From positions 930,001-994,000 of the forward strand of contig JANUWI010000013.1 in assembly GCA_025504975.1 (NCBI GenBank): DNA of 64,000 nucleotides. Reading direction: 5' to 3'. The DNA comes from Plenodomus lindquistii. Lineage: Eukaryota > Ascomycota > Dothideomycetes > Pleosporales > Leptosphaeriaceae. Every line of letters starts with the position of its first letter. Position 1 is the first letter of the stretch. Shown here in pieces: positions 10,511 to 21,698 of this stretch. The notes below the pieces were generated by a model that worked only from the letters and a program-made list of their open reading frames with translations, did no database searches and was not told the DNA's origin. The translations under genes and the position numbers were made by a program.

Positions 10511-12412
10511 TTAAACGTCACTGTCTCCCCTGCCTCCTTCTATCCTCGCTCGGATATCTCTAACAAGCGCCTTTGCATCCTCGACTTCTACCCCATCCTG
10601 ACAAAGCTCGCTTGCTAGTTCCATGGCCCTCGTATACATGCCGCGCATGTATTCCCAACGCGCAAGCCATAATCTCGCTTTGCTTGTTGTTGCTGTGACA
10701 CCAACACCGCCTGCTTCGGCGCCTTCCTCACCCTCTGGCCCTTCCTCTTGCGCAAGGACCAACTCCATGTATGCCGCGGCCTCGTTCATGTTCTGTATGC
10801 GCTCGTATAGCAAGGCGATTTGGTACAAGACTTCTGGATCGAGGATGCCGCCGCCGAGCCCAGAGACTTGGCCGCTGCCAAAGGAGGATCCAACGCCGGC
10901 GTCATAGTAAGACCCAGCGACGAGTGCGCGCTTGTACGCGCGAATCCCATTCATGATCTTACCGACTTTGCCAAAGCATTGGCCGACTGCCATCCAGAGT
11001 TTTGGATCGTAGGGTCGTAGCGCGGCGGCACGCTGGTGGTAGAAGAGTGCGTACGAGTGCATTTCCAGGACTTCGTACGTCTGGCCGAGGCCATACCATG
11101 CGCGGTAGTCTTTGCGGTTCACGTCGACGGCGCGGCGGTAGGACTCGATGGCGGCATGCGTGTTCTTCATCTCGACGAATTCGTGACCCATGAGCGTCCA
11201 TGCGGAGAGGAAGGTGCGGTCGAGGGTTAGTGCGCGGCGGAAGTACATGACGGCCTTTTCGTGTTCGGATTTGAGCGAGTAGAAGTTGCCGACTACACAG
11301 CACGTTTCGGGGCGGAACTTGTCGGTTGCGGTAGCGAGTTGGGCGAGAAAGGCAAGCTTGGGTCGCATGCCCATGACGTACAGGATGTTTGAATAGTTGT
11401 CGAGGTGGTCGACGCGGTGGGGGTCGGATACGAGGAGGTCGGAGAAGATTTGCTCGGCGTCGTCAAAGTCTTTGTTGTGGTAGTGCAGGAGGGCGCGCTG
11501 CGTCTTGAGAAAGGCCGAGGTGGGGAAGATGGCGAGGATCTGCGAGAGCGAGTTGTGGATCTGGTCGTTGGCGGCGTAGAGCTCTTGCGAGGCCGAGACG
11601 TGGAAGATGAAGGTCATGAGGTTCTGGGGCAGGCGGGGGACGAGCTTGGCGAGCTCGTCGACCGTGTTGAGCAGGCCCTGCAGCTCCTGCCAGGCGGCCC
11701 AGTTGAACGTGTAGTGGTGCACGCTCTGGACGAGGTAGTCGATGGCGAGGGCCTCGTTCTTGCCCTTGGCCAGGACCATGCCGTAGAGGTACTCGAGCCA
11801 GCCCTGGGGTTGGCGGCCGGTGGCGGGCAGCTTGGTGAACCAGTCGTCGAGCACGGCCGAGACGCCCGGCAGCTCCTTGTTGAGCGTGACGCCGCCGTCG
11901 TGGGGGCCGAGGATCATCTCGCTGTCCTCGTTGATGCGCTTCTCGCCCGCAACGAACTTGGCGTACAGCGCGAGGAAGAGCGACTTTTGGCTGAGGCTCG
12001 CCGGCGACACGGGCGCCGACCCGGGCAGGAAGACGGCGGCGCAGCGGTCAAACTCGCGGCAGTCAAAGTACGTCTTTGCGAGCAGGAAGCGGTGGGCTTC
12101 GCGGGCCTCGAGGCGGGCTTCGACGGGGTCCTTGGCCGCCGTGTTGGGGGTTGCGGGCGCGGGCGTGGGCGACATGGGCGAGTCGACGTCGGTGTCGGAG
12201 GCGTCGCCATCAGCGCGGGCCGTGGGCAGGGCGTTGAGCAGTTCTGCAGCCCTTGTCAACATCAATCAGTACGCCGTGTGCCCCCGTGTGCCTGCAGAGG
12301 GATCAACGCACCATTTGGCCGAGTGGTACAGGCAGCGCTCCGTCGACGAGACGACGGCGTCGTGCAGCTGTGCCTTGAGTTGCGCCTCGTCGGCTGCCGA
12401 TAGCGCGCCCAT
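10511..12412 (-). CDS. CDC23: anaphase-promoting complex subunit Cdc23/Apc8
   Basis: Exon 1 is 12412-12312 and exon 2 is 12251-10511, joined across a GTGCGT...ACAAG intron, giving 613 residues. The splice restores ERCLYHSAKWAAELLN, the conserved Apc8 N-terminal helix. A run of tetratricopeptide repeats fills the centre and C-terminal half, with hallmark strings AWTLMGHEFVEMKN, YRAWYGLGQTYEVL and LWMAVGQCFGKVGK, highly conserved in Apc8. It is a scaffold subunit of the APC/C ubiquitin ligase and contributes to coactivator docking in mitosis. The start at 12412 (MGALSAADEAQ) is preferred over an in-frame upstream one because the extra sequence encodes only Lys/Asn low complexity from CAA/AAC repeats, most likely 5' UTR. 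It is head-to-head with ERG20. Confidence 0.93.
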
Positions 12413-12698
12413 GCCCGTGTCTTGTTTTTTTTTGTTGTTGTTGTTGTTTTTGTTGTTGTTGTTCTTCGTCTTCGTCTTCAACTTCAACTGCAGTGCAAGC
12501 AAGTCGATGCAATGCTAGTCTGTCTGACGCCTGTGTTGATGCTTGGCTGCCCTGCGCGGGACACGACAAGTGGGGCAGCTCGAGCACGCACCCCCCGGAA
12601 ATCACCATTCACCCCAACACCCCCAACACCCCACCAAGCCATTACTGACCCATTCCCCCTGCCTTTGCGACATCAGACCAGAGACACACTCCCCAATC
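12413..12698. promoter_or_regulatory. divergent promoter between CDC23 and ERG20
   Basis: Only 286 bp separates the two start codons, so both promoters and 5' UTRs must fit here. It includes a (GTT)n/T-rich run at 12422-12463 that becomes a CAA-rich leader on the CDC23 side, and a CCCCAACACCCC-type C-rich stretch near 12610-12640 on the ERG20 side. Confidence 0.6.
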
Positions 12699-13804
12699 AT
12701 GCCGCCGCGAACCACGCTCAAAGAGTTTGAGAGCGTCTGGCCGCGCATCGTGGCCGACCTCCAGGACCACTGCAAACAGTACAAGCTGCCCAACGAGTCG
12801 CTTGATTGGTTCACAAAGGTACCGCCAGCCACACAAGCCATGCAGGGTCCTTCCATACTCACCAATGCACCCAGTCGCTCGACTACAACACGGTTGGCGG
12901 GAAATGCAATCGTGGCATGTCCGTCATCGACACCACTGCCATCCTCACAAACAAGGCCCTGGACCCAGCGTCCGACGACTTCTTCCGCGTGGCCCTACTA
13001 GGATGGATGATCGAGCTTCTCCAGGCCTTCTTCCTCGTCTCAGACGACATCATGGACTCGTCAAAGACTCGCCGTGGCAGCCCTTGCTGGTACCTTGCAC
13101 CCCAAGTCGGCATGATCGCCATCAACGACGCCTTTATGCTCGAGTCCGCCATCTATGTCCTTCTCAAGAAGCACTTCCGCCGCGACAAGAGCTACGTCGA
13201 CCTCATGGAGCTCTTCCACGAAGTCACTTTCCAGACCGAATGTGGTCAGCTGTGTGATCTCATCACCGCCCCTGAAGACAATGTCAATCTTGACAACTTC
13301 AGCCTCGAAAAGTTCTCCTTCATCGTCATCTACAAGACTGCCTTCTACTCCTTCTACCTCCCCGTTGCCATTGCCCTCCACTACATTGGCGCCGCCACCC
13401 CAAAGAACCTCCAAACTGCACAGGACATTCTCATCCCCATGGGCGAGTACTTCCAGGCCCAGGACGACTACCTCGATGCCTTTGCCGACCCCGAGGTCCT
13501 TGGCAAGATTGGCACTGATATCCAGGACAACAAGTGCTCCTGGCTCATCAATCAAGCCTTGACAAAGGTCAACCCCGAGCAACGGCAGCTCCTCGACGAC
13601 AACTATGGCCAGAAGGACTCACAAAAGGAGGCCAAGGTCAAGGAGCTTTACCACGACTTGAAGCTCAAAGAATTCTACGAGCAATGGGAGGAGGAGCGCG
13701 TCACTGATTTGAGAGCCAAGATCGACAAGGTCGATGAGAGTGAAGGGTTGAAGAAGGAGGTTTTCAACGCTTTCTTGGACAAGATCTACAAGAGGAGCAA
13801 ATAA
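12699..13804 (+). CDS. ERG20: farnesyl diphosphate synthase
   Basis: Exons 12699-12818 and 12875-13804 (intron GTACCG...CCCAG) give 349 residues, matching the usual size of about 350. It condenses IPP with DMAPP and then GPP to form FPP, the branch point to sterols, dolichol, heme A and protein prenylation; it is cytosolic. The first aspartate-rich motif DDIMD is at 97-101, followed by SSKTRRG; the second, DDYLD, is at 237-241. The aromatic pair before the first motif (QAFF) suits chain-length control at C15. The C-terminus KIYKRSK is typical. The start MPPRTTLKEFESVWP fits the family. Confidence 0.97.
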
Positions 13805-14334
13805 AGTGCCGACTCTTTGGTGAGCAGCCCAGACATGCGCCTTTTGCAGGTGACGATACTACGCATGACACAATCTCGAGACGTATATTCCATCAATAAA
13901 GTGTGTTTAATTGGACACATTTCCATTGTAGTCTGCGCGTTACAACATAGGGCCTCAGATCCATGTGCAAGGAGGCAGCGCATTGTATGTGTGTGCGATG
14001 ACCACAACATAATTTGACCACAACACCAAAGACATTAACTTTGCTACTCACATAACGCGTATGACATACAACGCTGTAGAACATGGGCCAATTTCTAGTC
14101 TACAGCCCCACACTTTCAAGGTAAATTGGGTAATCATGCAGGTACTACCGACGTGACAGGGTTTCTAGAGTGCTCCCAACGGCAGTTCAGCCATGCAGAT
14201 TCATATCTCCCATGATCAAGTACAACATGGTAGACTTGCAGCAGCCTTCTCGAACTACCCTCCATTGATACCATCTTCGATTAGTGACCGACCACATTTC
14301 CAACCTGCACAGAACACCCAACCGCACCAACACA
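13805..14334. other. intergenic, 530 bp
   Basis: 3' region of ERG20 and promoter of the DUF8021 gene; nothing else recognised. Confidence 0.5.
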
Positions 14335-15253
14335 ATGCGTCCATCCACCCTCTTCACCCCTCTCCTCGCAACATCCACTCTCGCAGCTTCCTGCGAACGC
14401 GAATACCTTGCCTCCTTCACATCGCTCTACCTCTCTGCCCAGACCCTGGGCACTCCATCCCTCCTCACAAACACGACCTCGCAAATCTTCTCGAACCTGA
14501 CATACACCGAAAATTTCCTCCCCGCCAACATCTCCTCGCCCACCTCCATCCTCTCCACCCCCCTGACCATTACGTCTTCGCGCTCGTTTCTCGATCCCGA
14601 CACCTGCAGTGCATTCATGCAGATCATCGTCACGAACACGACGCATCCGTACGTCATTGGCGTGAGGACTGAGAGTGACGGTAAGGCAGTGACAAAGATA
14701 GAGAGCTTGGTTAGTGATGCCGGGGATTGGGCGTTCAATGCTACAGGGACGGCATATTGGGACTCTCTGGAGATATGGGATGTGATTCCTGCTGAGCAAC
14801 GCGATACAAGGGAGGTTATTCAAGCAGCGGGAGACGGGTATTTTGATCGATTTGGGAATGCAAGTGTGGTTGTGCCGTTTGGTAAGTCTGCATTGTGTAC
14901 GGTTACTTTGAGTGTATGCCATGTTAATAAGGGGGGGTTTAGGAACATCATGTGCCCGCCTTGAAGGCGGCGCGTATACGGATCCACAGCGCAGCAATAC
15001 GTCGACTTGTGCCCTGGGACTACCGTCGACTATCAATGTGGTTGATCGGCGGTATGTTGTCGATGTTGAAATGGGAACGGTCAACATCTACGTTGGCTTC
15101 CCGGGCTTGGATAGGGCAAGCAAAGATCCAGCTCCGGATAGTCACACATTTCGAGTGGAGAAGGGAAAGTTGAGGTATATTCATACCATTTCGACGTGTG
15201 ATGGGCACCCGGGATGTGGATTGAATGGGACGTATGTGCCACTCAGACATTAG
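14335..15253 (+). CDS. secreted DUF8021-type protein
   Basis: Exons 14335-14881 and 14943-15253 (GTAAGT...TTTAG) give 285 residues. A signal peptide is evident (MRPSTLFTPLLATSTLAAS, cleavage near residue 19-20). The mature protein has the order I associate with fungal DUF8021: CEREYLASFTSLYLSAQ, a YTEN segment, SRSFLDPDTC, HPYVIGV, GDWAFNATG, then after the splice GTSCARLEGGAY, RRYVVD, PDSHTFRVEKGKLRYIHT. Several N-glycosylation sequons and paired Cys fit an extracellular fold. The biochemical role of the family is not known to me. The ATG at 14335 is chosen over one at 14284 because it starts the signal peptide. Confidence 0.85.
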
Positions 15254-15381
15254 ACCGAGACGATGAAGATGTGTTGTAATTTTCAGGGTCACTGGGAAAG
15301 AGAAGTTCATCTCAATTGTTTCTATGATGGATAGTCAACAATGTTGAAGCCGTACTCACAGCTTGACAAACCCAGTCATCA

Positions 15382-16839
15382 TCATGCCCGTACCTTGAGC
15401 TTCCATCCCGTGATGCTACAACGTCCAAGCACCAACACACAACTTCCCAGAAAAACAGTTGCACCGGCAAACAACTGCGCCACCAGGTAGTTTCCACCAT
15501 AGCTCTGAATGAGAGCACCAGCAATTGGCGGTCCAATAAAAGTCCCTAGTCCCACCACCGCAAAACCCTGCCCGTTCCTTGTCCCAACTTTACTCATATC
15601 CTTTGTCAGCGTCGTCAGCGCCGCCGGAAATATGCCCTGAAAACCGGCTACGAAGAAGCCGAAAGTGATTGCCCAGCCATACAGCGCGGCTTCGCTATTG
15701 ACCAGTGGCCAGAAGAACAGCAAGATAGCAGAGATGAAGCAAAACGGAATGAGAATGTTATAAGGCCCAGTGTACTTGTCTGAAAAGTACGAGGGCACAA
15801 TACGACCAAGAACACCAATGCCATTAAGAACCAAAAGGATATTAATCGCATTCCCATACGGCAATCCCAAAACCTCAATCGCAAACGTAGAAATGTAGTA
15901 AAACGCAAAATACTGGCCCAAACAGATGAGGAAAACCGCAATCAAAAACAGACTATACGATATCTCCTTGAACGCACCGAGTTCCAGCATGGGACCCGAT
16001 TTCCGCGGCGGCAGCCGTGGACGCAGTAGTGAGCAGTAACACGAGCCCACGGCCAGCATCATGAAGCCCATGACGCGAACCGTCCACGCAAACCCAATCT
16101 TGGGTAACAACTGCCTCGCAACCGTCGGATACACCAACCCGCCCGTAGCACTCCCCGACGCCATAATGGCCAACGCGACCGCCCGATTCCGCGCAAAATA
16201 CGTAGAAACAAGGGAGAGAGCCGGGGGGAACTGCATGCCGTTGCCCAGACCATTCATCAGGCCCTGCGTAATCATGAGCTGCCAGTACTGCGTTGCTAGG
16301 CTCGTCATGAATATGCTCAGCGCGGCGAGCAGCATGCCGGGAATCATGGAGTGGTAGAAGAACCCGGCGTCGAATAGGCGGCCCGTGAGGATGCCGAGGG
16401 AGAAGTGGCCTAGCATTTGCATGCTGCCGATCCAGGATACGGCGGATGGTTCGAGCGAGAGCGTGCTGGTGTAGTATTGTTGGAAGACGCCAAAGGTGGC
16501 GATCATGCCCCAGGTGTTGAAGACGACGAGGTGGCCCATGAAGGCTTGCGTCCAGGCTACTGTTCCGCCATCTGGCGGTGGGCCGGGGTCGAGAATGGTG
16601 GCATTGGTACGGGAGGTGAGAGTTTTAGCGAGGTGGAGAACGGGGTTTTTGGATGGCGGCGAAGTGGATGTATGGGTTGGTATTTGGGTTATCGCTTGGT
16701 CTTGGTCTGCTTTGTGGGCCGCAGTCCTTTGTCGTTGTGTATTTGGTGTATTGGCAACGATGTCGTTAAGCTGTTCGTCGACTGGCCGTTGCTCATTGCG
16801 CGGAGACAGCGCCTTTTCGACATCAGGACTATTCGACAT
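15382..16839 (-). CDS. MFS monocarboxylate-type transporter
   Basis: A single exon of 485 residues from ATG 16839. A polar N-terminal tail of about 95 residues is followed by DGGTVAWTQAFMGHLVVFNTWG, the conserved first segment of fungal MCT-like permeases, and about twelve membrane helices (for example VSWIGSMQMLGHF, GLGNGMQFPPALSLVSTYF). It has the same architecture as Mch-type transporters and many secondary-metabolite-cluster exporters. No biosynthetic cluster genes lie next to it, so an uptake role is as likely as export. Substrate unknown. It converges on the DUF8021 gene with 128 bp between stops. Confidence 0.9.
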   Translation of the reverse strand: MSNSPDVEKALSPRNEQRPVDEQLNDIVANTPNTQRQRTAAHKADQDQAITQIPTHTSTSPPSKNPVLHLAKTLTSRTNATILDPGPPPDGGTVAWTQAFMGHLVVFNTWGMIATFGVFQQYYTSTLSLEPSAVSWIGSMQMLGHFSLGILTGRLFDAGFFYHSMIPGMLLAALSIFMTSLATQYWQLMITQGLMNGLGNGMQFPPALSLVSTYFARNRAVALAIMASGSATGGLVYPTVARQLLPKIGFAWTVRVMGFMMLAVGSCYCSLLRPRLPPRKSGPMLELGAFKEISYSLFLIAVFLICLGQYFAFYYISTFAIEVLGLPYGNAINILLVLNGIGVLGRIVPSYFSDKYTGPYNILIPFCFISAILLFFWPLVNSEAALYGWAITFGFFVAGFQGIFPAALTTLTKDMSKVGTRNGQGFAVVGLGTFIGPPIAGALIQSYGGNYLVAQLFAGATVFLGSCVLVLGRCSITGWKLKVRA

Positions 16840-17931
16840 GATGCGAACAAACTGGTGTGAATTCCAAGCAGCAACAATAATATTGAGAACCCCGAGATGA
16901 AGTGTCTACAATCTCCAGTAAAGTCCTGAGCTTGGTCAAGCTTTTCGGCTTTTTATCCGACGGGCAGCTGCAGGCCATGACATTTGTGGATCGCCGGCCG
17001 CGGACACTAGCACGACACACTGCCAACTCAGGAATAGTGAATGGATTACACATGGCCATTGCATGACTCCTGGCCAAGACGACCAATGGAGGGGTAGTTC
17101 AAAAGGTGTTTGTGGAGAACGGGAATTACCAACGATTGGCTTGGTCTCCGGATTCGATAGCAAGTTGGCGGTGCCACACACCAAAGTGGGGGTCCCCAGC
17201 TTCAACCCCATACTTTGAAAATGCCAATGTTAGTTCGTGTAAATACTAATAGAGTCACTATACTCGGCTCGATTGTGTTAGTATTCGAAATACACATTTC
17301 CCGTCTTTTGCGGAATTATCACTTTACTGCACACTCGCAACCAATGACTTCGTGTCAAAGTAAGAATTATATTCTTCGAATAATCACAACTATCACAACT
17401 TCCAATCTAATATTCAAAAAAAAAACATGGAAAAATTCGGCCGAAAATGTGCATTGCCCATCCTTGTAAGTTCCGCCCATCTACCCAAGAGTCTGCCGCA
17501 AAGTAAGATCGTGTTGGAAAATCCAGAAGGTGGAAAGACGGGTGCTGAAGATTAGTGGCCCTTCGGGCGTCATCGGCCTGGGAGTATCAGCGAATGTGAA
17601 CTCATAACTGAACCCCAAGAGACAGGGTGAAACATACCTTTCAAAGTACCATCTCGCAAGACCGTGAAAGAGATAAACAAGAGGGAAGAAAGCAAAGGGG
17701 GATGATCCAAGTCAGATCGTTACATCCTCAAAGATTGATGTAGGCATTCAAGTCCATGTCGTATTAGTTAGATGGTCCAGGACAGTCATGATATGGATGC
17801 TGTCGATGACATACCTTCTCAAGCTCCTTTTGGAGGATCTTGTTGCGAAATAGGTAGAATCGTGAGACTGCAAGCATCATAATGTACCTGCTCAACGCCA
17901 ATCGGGTGCTCGTGCGCTATGCCATCGTAGC
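16840..17931. other. intergenic, about 1.1 kb
   Basis: Promoter of the MCT-like transporter and 3' region of the Myb-like gene. The part 17210-17470 is distinctly AT-rich. No gene, tRNA or repeat recognised. Confidence 0.5.
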
Positions 17932-20112
17932 CTAGGCTTTCCAGCAACTACCAGGACCCGTGTTGACACCACAAGGATAATATGGCGATTGAACGCTTCC
18001 CGAACCCCAACCAGAGTCAACACGATGACGAGGTGGGATAGGATCCTCATGGTCAGAATCAAAGTCTCCTCCACCAAAGATTCCATTATTCTTGGCCGAG
18101 GTCGTGGAATGATCGTCATCGGATTCCTTGTGATGCATGCTCTTGGCCAAGTCGAAGGCGTCTTCAAGGCCGACCCTGTCTGCGAGACCCTTCTCTTGTG
18201 CCCACTTCCAGACCTTCTTCATGCCAATCTCGCTCTCAACGATCGTCTTCTCCGGGCCAGAGATGTTGCGGGCGTCGATGGGAATGTGGACGGTTTGATT
18301 ACCCGATTCGATGGTCACCCAGTAGGTGACGGTATAGGGAACGGAGGCGGTCTTGATCGGGGCGGGCGTGTCCTCCCTCATGGGTGCTGACTCCCAGCAA
18401 TCATGGAGAGGAACGGTCGGCCACGGGCTAGCATCGCCATTACCATGTCCGCCAGTATCGTCGAGACCCCATGCACCTGCGCCACCAGTTGTGTCAGTGG
18501 GCTCAACGCACTCCCAACCATTCGTCTTGCGGTGATCTTCTGCAGGTGTCCCCCGGACATCGCTTCCGTTCTGGGACGTGGCATCAGGGTTGGCCCAGAG
18601 AGGTTCCTCGAGAGTCATAGTCTCGGGACATCCTTTTTCTGTAACGGCAGTGACGAACTTGTTCTTCTTGCCTTCGACGAGCTTCTTCTGAGCGCTCTTT
18701 GTGTTGGCCAAGTTGGGCCTCCAATCTTTTGGCTTGAGAATATGGAACCTCTTCTTGCATTCGTCGGCTGTAGCGTTCACCCGTACCGCCATATCGGCCC
18801 AAGACATTGTCGGATCATTGGCCTTGAGGTCCATAAGCAGATTGTCCATAGCAAGCGTCCAATTGAAATCCTTGTACCAGCCGTCGGTGTCGTCAAGATG
18901 CATGCAGATGGTCTTGAAGGCCTTTGCGAGGTGCGTGGCAAACTCCGGACTCAGATTATCAGCATCAGCGACACAAGAAGTGAACTTCTCACTCAATGCA
19001 CGATAGGTCAAGCGCGAAGCGTCATTGACGTCCAGTGCGTCCAAAGCTGCTGTCAATGTCATAGCTAGTCGATCGCCGCTCTCCCCCTCGACGACATCGT
19101 TGCGATCGTGGCTGGCGCTTATTCCTTGATCTCCGCTACCTATAAGGATTCGCATGAACTCTTGCATTGAATGGTCAGGAGATGGCTCACAACAAGCCAT
19201 GGGTAGTTTAGGCTGATAAGCTTGGAGCTTCGCATGCGCATGGCGCTCTCCGACAAGCCAGGGACAGGTGTTCTCGTTGGCACAGTAGCAGTGATCGCGG
19301 GTACAGACCTGGATATCGCTGAAAACAGGACGGACTGGGGGCGCATGAATAGCAGCGGAAGGGTTGTTCCATACACCGAAAGGCTGGGCAGCCTTTCGCT
19401 GTCGCACAGTCCAGAGCGATTCTAGATGTGGGGAGGTCGCCGGAAGCATATTCGATGACTCTCCCTTGTAGTTGCAACCGTTTACGTCTCCCTTGTAGTT
19501 GTGATCGTTTACGGTAGGTCTAGCTGCCTGTGCTTGAGTGATGATGGAAGTAACAGCAGCACGGGTCGAAGCAGGTGATTGGGTCAGCCCATCACCCTGC
19601 GGCTGTATCAGCGAACGCAAGGCGTGAGCCACATTTCCGGCGACGAGCTTTTCGTTATGCTTGTACTGGAGACCGCGATCCTCAGCAACAGACCATGAGC
19701 TAGCACTCGCTTTGGAACTGCGGCTGTCATCAGCAGTTCCGGAAAAGGCAGCGATGGCATCCTTCTCTTTCACGGTCCAGCCTCTCTGGGTATTCGCTCC
19801 ATCTAGTGTAGATGCCTTGCTGGCCGACTTCACCTGCGCTTCGTTCAGCTGAACACTTAGCTTTCGCAGCAGCCGGCTCACGCGAGACTTGGAGTGATCC
19901 CCAAGTCTGCACCGTGCGAGCGTGTTCTTGATGTTGGCAATGCTGTCTTCGATGTCCCAGATGTGATCACTGACTGAAGATGAAGATTCGACCGCAGGCT
20001 TCTGAGAGATTCTGGGGGGTGTGTTGGTGTTTGAGGTTGAGGGCGTCTGGCTACATCGGCTGGTGTCGCTGTCTGACTCGCTGTCGGCGGCAGCCCAGGC
20101 GTAAGGGGACAT
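17932..20112 (-). CDS. large protein with Myb/SANT-like segment, function unknown
   Basis: A single exon of 726 residues from ATG 20112; the ORF extends further 5' only through a TTG. The N-terminal half is Ser/Thr-rich and disordered. A Cys-rich patch CTRDHCYCANENTCPW suggests metal binding. Further on, a Trp-containing segment (MDNLLMDLKAND...MSWADMAVRVNATADECKKRF) has the spacing of a Myb/SANT helix-turn-helix. A folded C-terminal region follows (YTVTYWVTIESGNQTVHIPID ... MKKVWKWAQEKGL). No signal peptide. A nuclear DNA-associated role is a guess from the SANT-like segment; I know no characterised homologue. Confidence 0.75.
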   Translation of the reverse strand: MSPYAWAAADSESDSDTSRCSQTPSTSNTNTPPRISQKPAVESSSSVSDHIWDIEDSIANIKNTLARCRLGDHSKSRVSRLLRKLSVQLNEAQVKSASKASTLDGANTQRGWTVKEKDAIAAFSGTADDSRSSKASASSWSVAEDRGLQYKHNEKLVAGNVAHALRSLIQPQGDGLTQSPASTRAAVTSIITQAQAARPTVNDHNYKGDVNGCNYKGESSNMLPATSPHLESLWTVRQRKAAQPFGVWNNPSAAIHAPPVRPVFSDIQVCTRDHCYCANENTCPWLVGERHAHAKLQAYQPKLPMACCEPSPDHSMQEFMRILIGSGDQGISASHDRNDVVEGESGDRLAMTLTAALDALDVNDASRLTYRALSEKFTSCVADADNLSPEFATHLAKAFKTICMHLDDTDGWYKDFNWTLAMDNLLMDLKANDPTMSWADMAVRVNATADECKKRFHILKPKDWRPNLANTKSAQKKLVEGKKNKFVTAVTEKGCPETMTLEEPLWANPDATSQNGSDVRGTPAEDHRKTNGWECVEPTDTTGGAGAWGLDDTGGHGNGDASPWPTVPLHDCWESAPMREDTPAPIKTASVPYTVTYWVTIESGNQTVHIPIDARNISGPEKTIVESEIGMKKVWKWAQEKGLADRVGLEDAFDLAKSMHHKESDDDHSTTSAKNNGIFGGGDFDSDHEDPIPPRHRVDSGWGSGSVQSPYYPCGVNTGPGSCWKA

Positions 20113-20474
20113 GGCAGGTAGCCGTATCTTTTGTGGAGGGGAAGGTGTGTAAGACAATGTTGGCGTTCGAAAAGTGTGTGTTGTGGTGAAGAAGAGGAGA
20201 AGAGCAGGTAGGAAGCTTTAGATATACAAGCGCCGCGGGTCGAGAGCGGTGGGCGCGCGGCGCGACGGAGTGAGGGAAAGCTTCACGACTTACCAGTAAA
20301 GGTGGAGAATCTGCGCCGCCTGCAGTACGTCGCGTTTGAAGTCGAAGTAAAGTTGTCGCTCAATTGGCTTACTACCAGTGGTGACGCCGTAATCGCCCAA
20401 AGCCTTCACAGCGGCAAAGATTCGAAACACGGCGGAACTCGTTTCTACAAACTCTCCAACCCCAGGAACTATTA
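20113..20474. other. intergenic, 362 bp
   Basis: Short spacer between two minus-strand genes; promoter of the Myb-like gene. No other feature seen. Confidence 0.5.
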
Positions 20475-21298
20475 TCAACCGAGTAATTGTGTCCTCTCAT
20501 GAGCCGCAGCGGGATTTCCGTTTCCCAATCTAAGCCTATTCCGTGATCTCTGCGGGGTGGTGCCTTCATCTACGTCTTCGACCTCAAACTCTTTCTGCTG
20601 GCCTCTCACTCGTCTCCACCACTTCCGCCAACTCTCACCTGTCCGGACCCAGACTTCACCGCTTCCGTCTCCGTACACCATGTAGCCGCCACTCTGCGCT
20701 CGGAGAGCCAAACCAATGCCTCTCAAGAGTTTAATGATGCCGTAGAGCACGACAACACCAAAGATCGTGCAAAATATGGTGATGATAGAGGTCAGGAAAG
20801 TGATGGTAGACACCTGACAGCCGAGACCAGAGGTACGAAGCTCGAAGCGTTCATAAGACAGAGCACATATGGTCTTGTGTCGTATTGGCGACAGTAGAGG
20901 GAATGCTCTAGAGACTGGGTCCCTTGGAAGTGGGAGACAAGTCGATGACTAACTCGCAGGTTTAGCTCTGCCATCGTTTTGATTGAAATGAGAAAAGAGA
21001 ACGAGATCCATGGAGTACTTGAACGGTTATGAAGAAGCCATCAGGGGAATTCTAGAGATATAATTGCGTTTGACGAGGGAACTTGAATATGAGATCGATC
21101 ACGTACGATGGCACACCAACCACAATGCCCTTCACTGCGATGACAATCGCCGCAATCGTTGTAGCCCCAGCACTTCCTTAGTCGTTCCCTGTCTTCTTTG
21201 GGGCTGTCGGTGTAGCGCTCCTCGAATAATGCGCTGATATTGCCTACCGCGGCCGCGTCGGGGAGCTGCTTTGCAAGGAGAGCGCAAATGGACGACAT
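20475..21298 (-). CDS. PSI-domain single-pass membrane protein
   Basis: Exons 21298-21107 and 20948-20475 give 221 residues. The 158-nt intron starts GTACGT and ends GTTAG. The splice joins CWGYNDCGDCHRSEGHCGWCAI to SSTCLP, creating a PSI-type Cys cluster (C-x-x-C-x-W-C ... C), followed by FPLLSPIRHKTICAL and ERFELRTSGLGCQVSTITFL, a combination seen in a conserved fungal PSI membrane family. A single hydrophobic segment (TSIITIFCTIFGVVVLYGII) precedes a basic, cytoplasmic-looking C-terminal tail. The Cys-rich part would face the lumen or outside. No reaction is known. The ATG is at 21298; the preceding in-frame GTG is not used. Confidence 0.85.
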
Positions 21299-21698
21299 CA
21301 CAATTGAACGGATAGGAACTGGATAAATGGAAGTTCACAAGCAGGGCTGAGGATTAGTACGTTTGATTGAGAATGAAGCCGGACGAGGGTAAGCGTGAGC
21401 GTGAGGGGTTTGGGAGATAAGCTTCCCACTAGCATCGTTCGGGTGATCATTGATCTGCACCCGGCTCTGAGACAGACGGTCGGAATGTTGTGGTAATGAT
21501 ATTATACGGTGTTGAATGTGCGAATTCCATGCAACGTTATGGTGACAGCTGGGACTTTCTAGCTGTATGTGAATAATTTACGTTCGACCGTTCTCAAGTA
21601 CCTATGGTAGTTTGAAAGCCTTGGCATGGAGAACAGTATGTGTAATGGATTTGTCTTCAAATATGTACAGTCAAATTAAGGAAAGTCCTCGAAATACT
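21299..21698. other. intergenic, 400 bp
   Basis: Promoter of the PSI gene and 3' region of the cellobiose dehydrogenase gene. AT-rich; nothing else recognised. Confidence 0.5.

Noticed and set aside
11405..12403. Plus-strand ORF of 332 aa, Val/Gly/Leu-rich
   Set aside because: Complete antisense shadow of CDC23, produced by GC-rich codons; the minus-strand TPR protein is unambiguous.
15382..16839. A secondary-metabolite cluster around the MCT-like transporter
   Set aside because: Neighbours are a DUF8021 protein, ERG20 and a Myb-like protein; no synthase, P450 or pathway regulator is present.
20475..20974. Separate 119-aa protein starting MAELNLR with an intron beginning GTTAGT
   Set aside because: The longer splice to 20948 restores the PSI cysteines and the FPLLSPIRHKTICAL block, so this start lies inside an intron.
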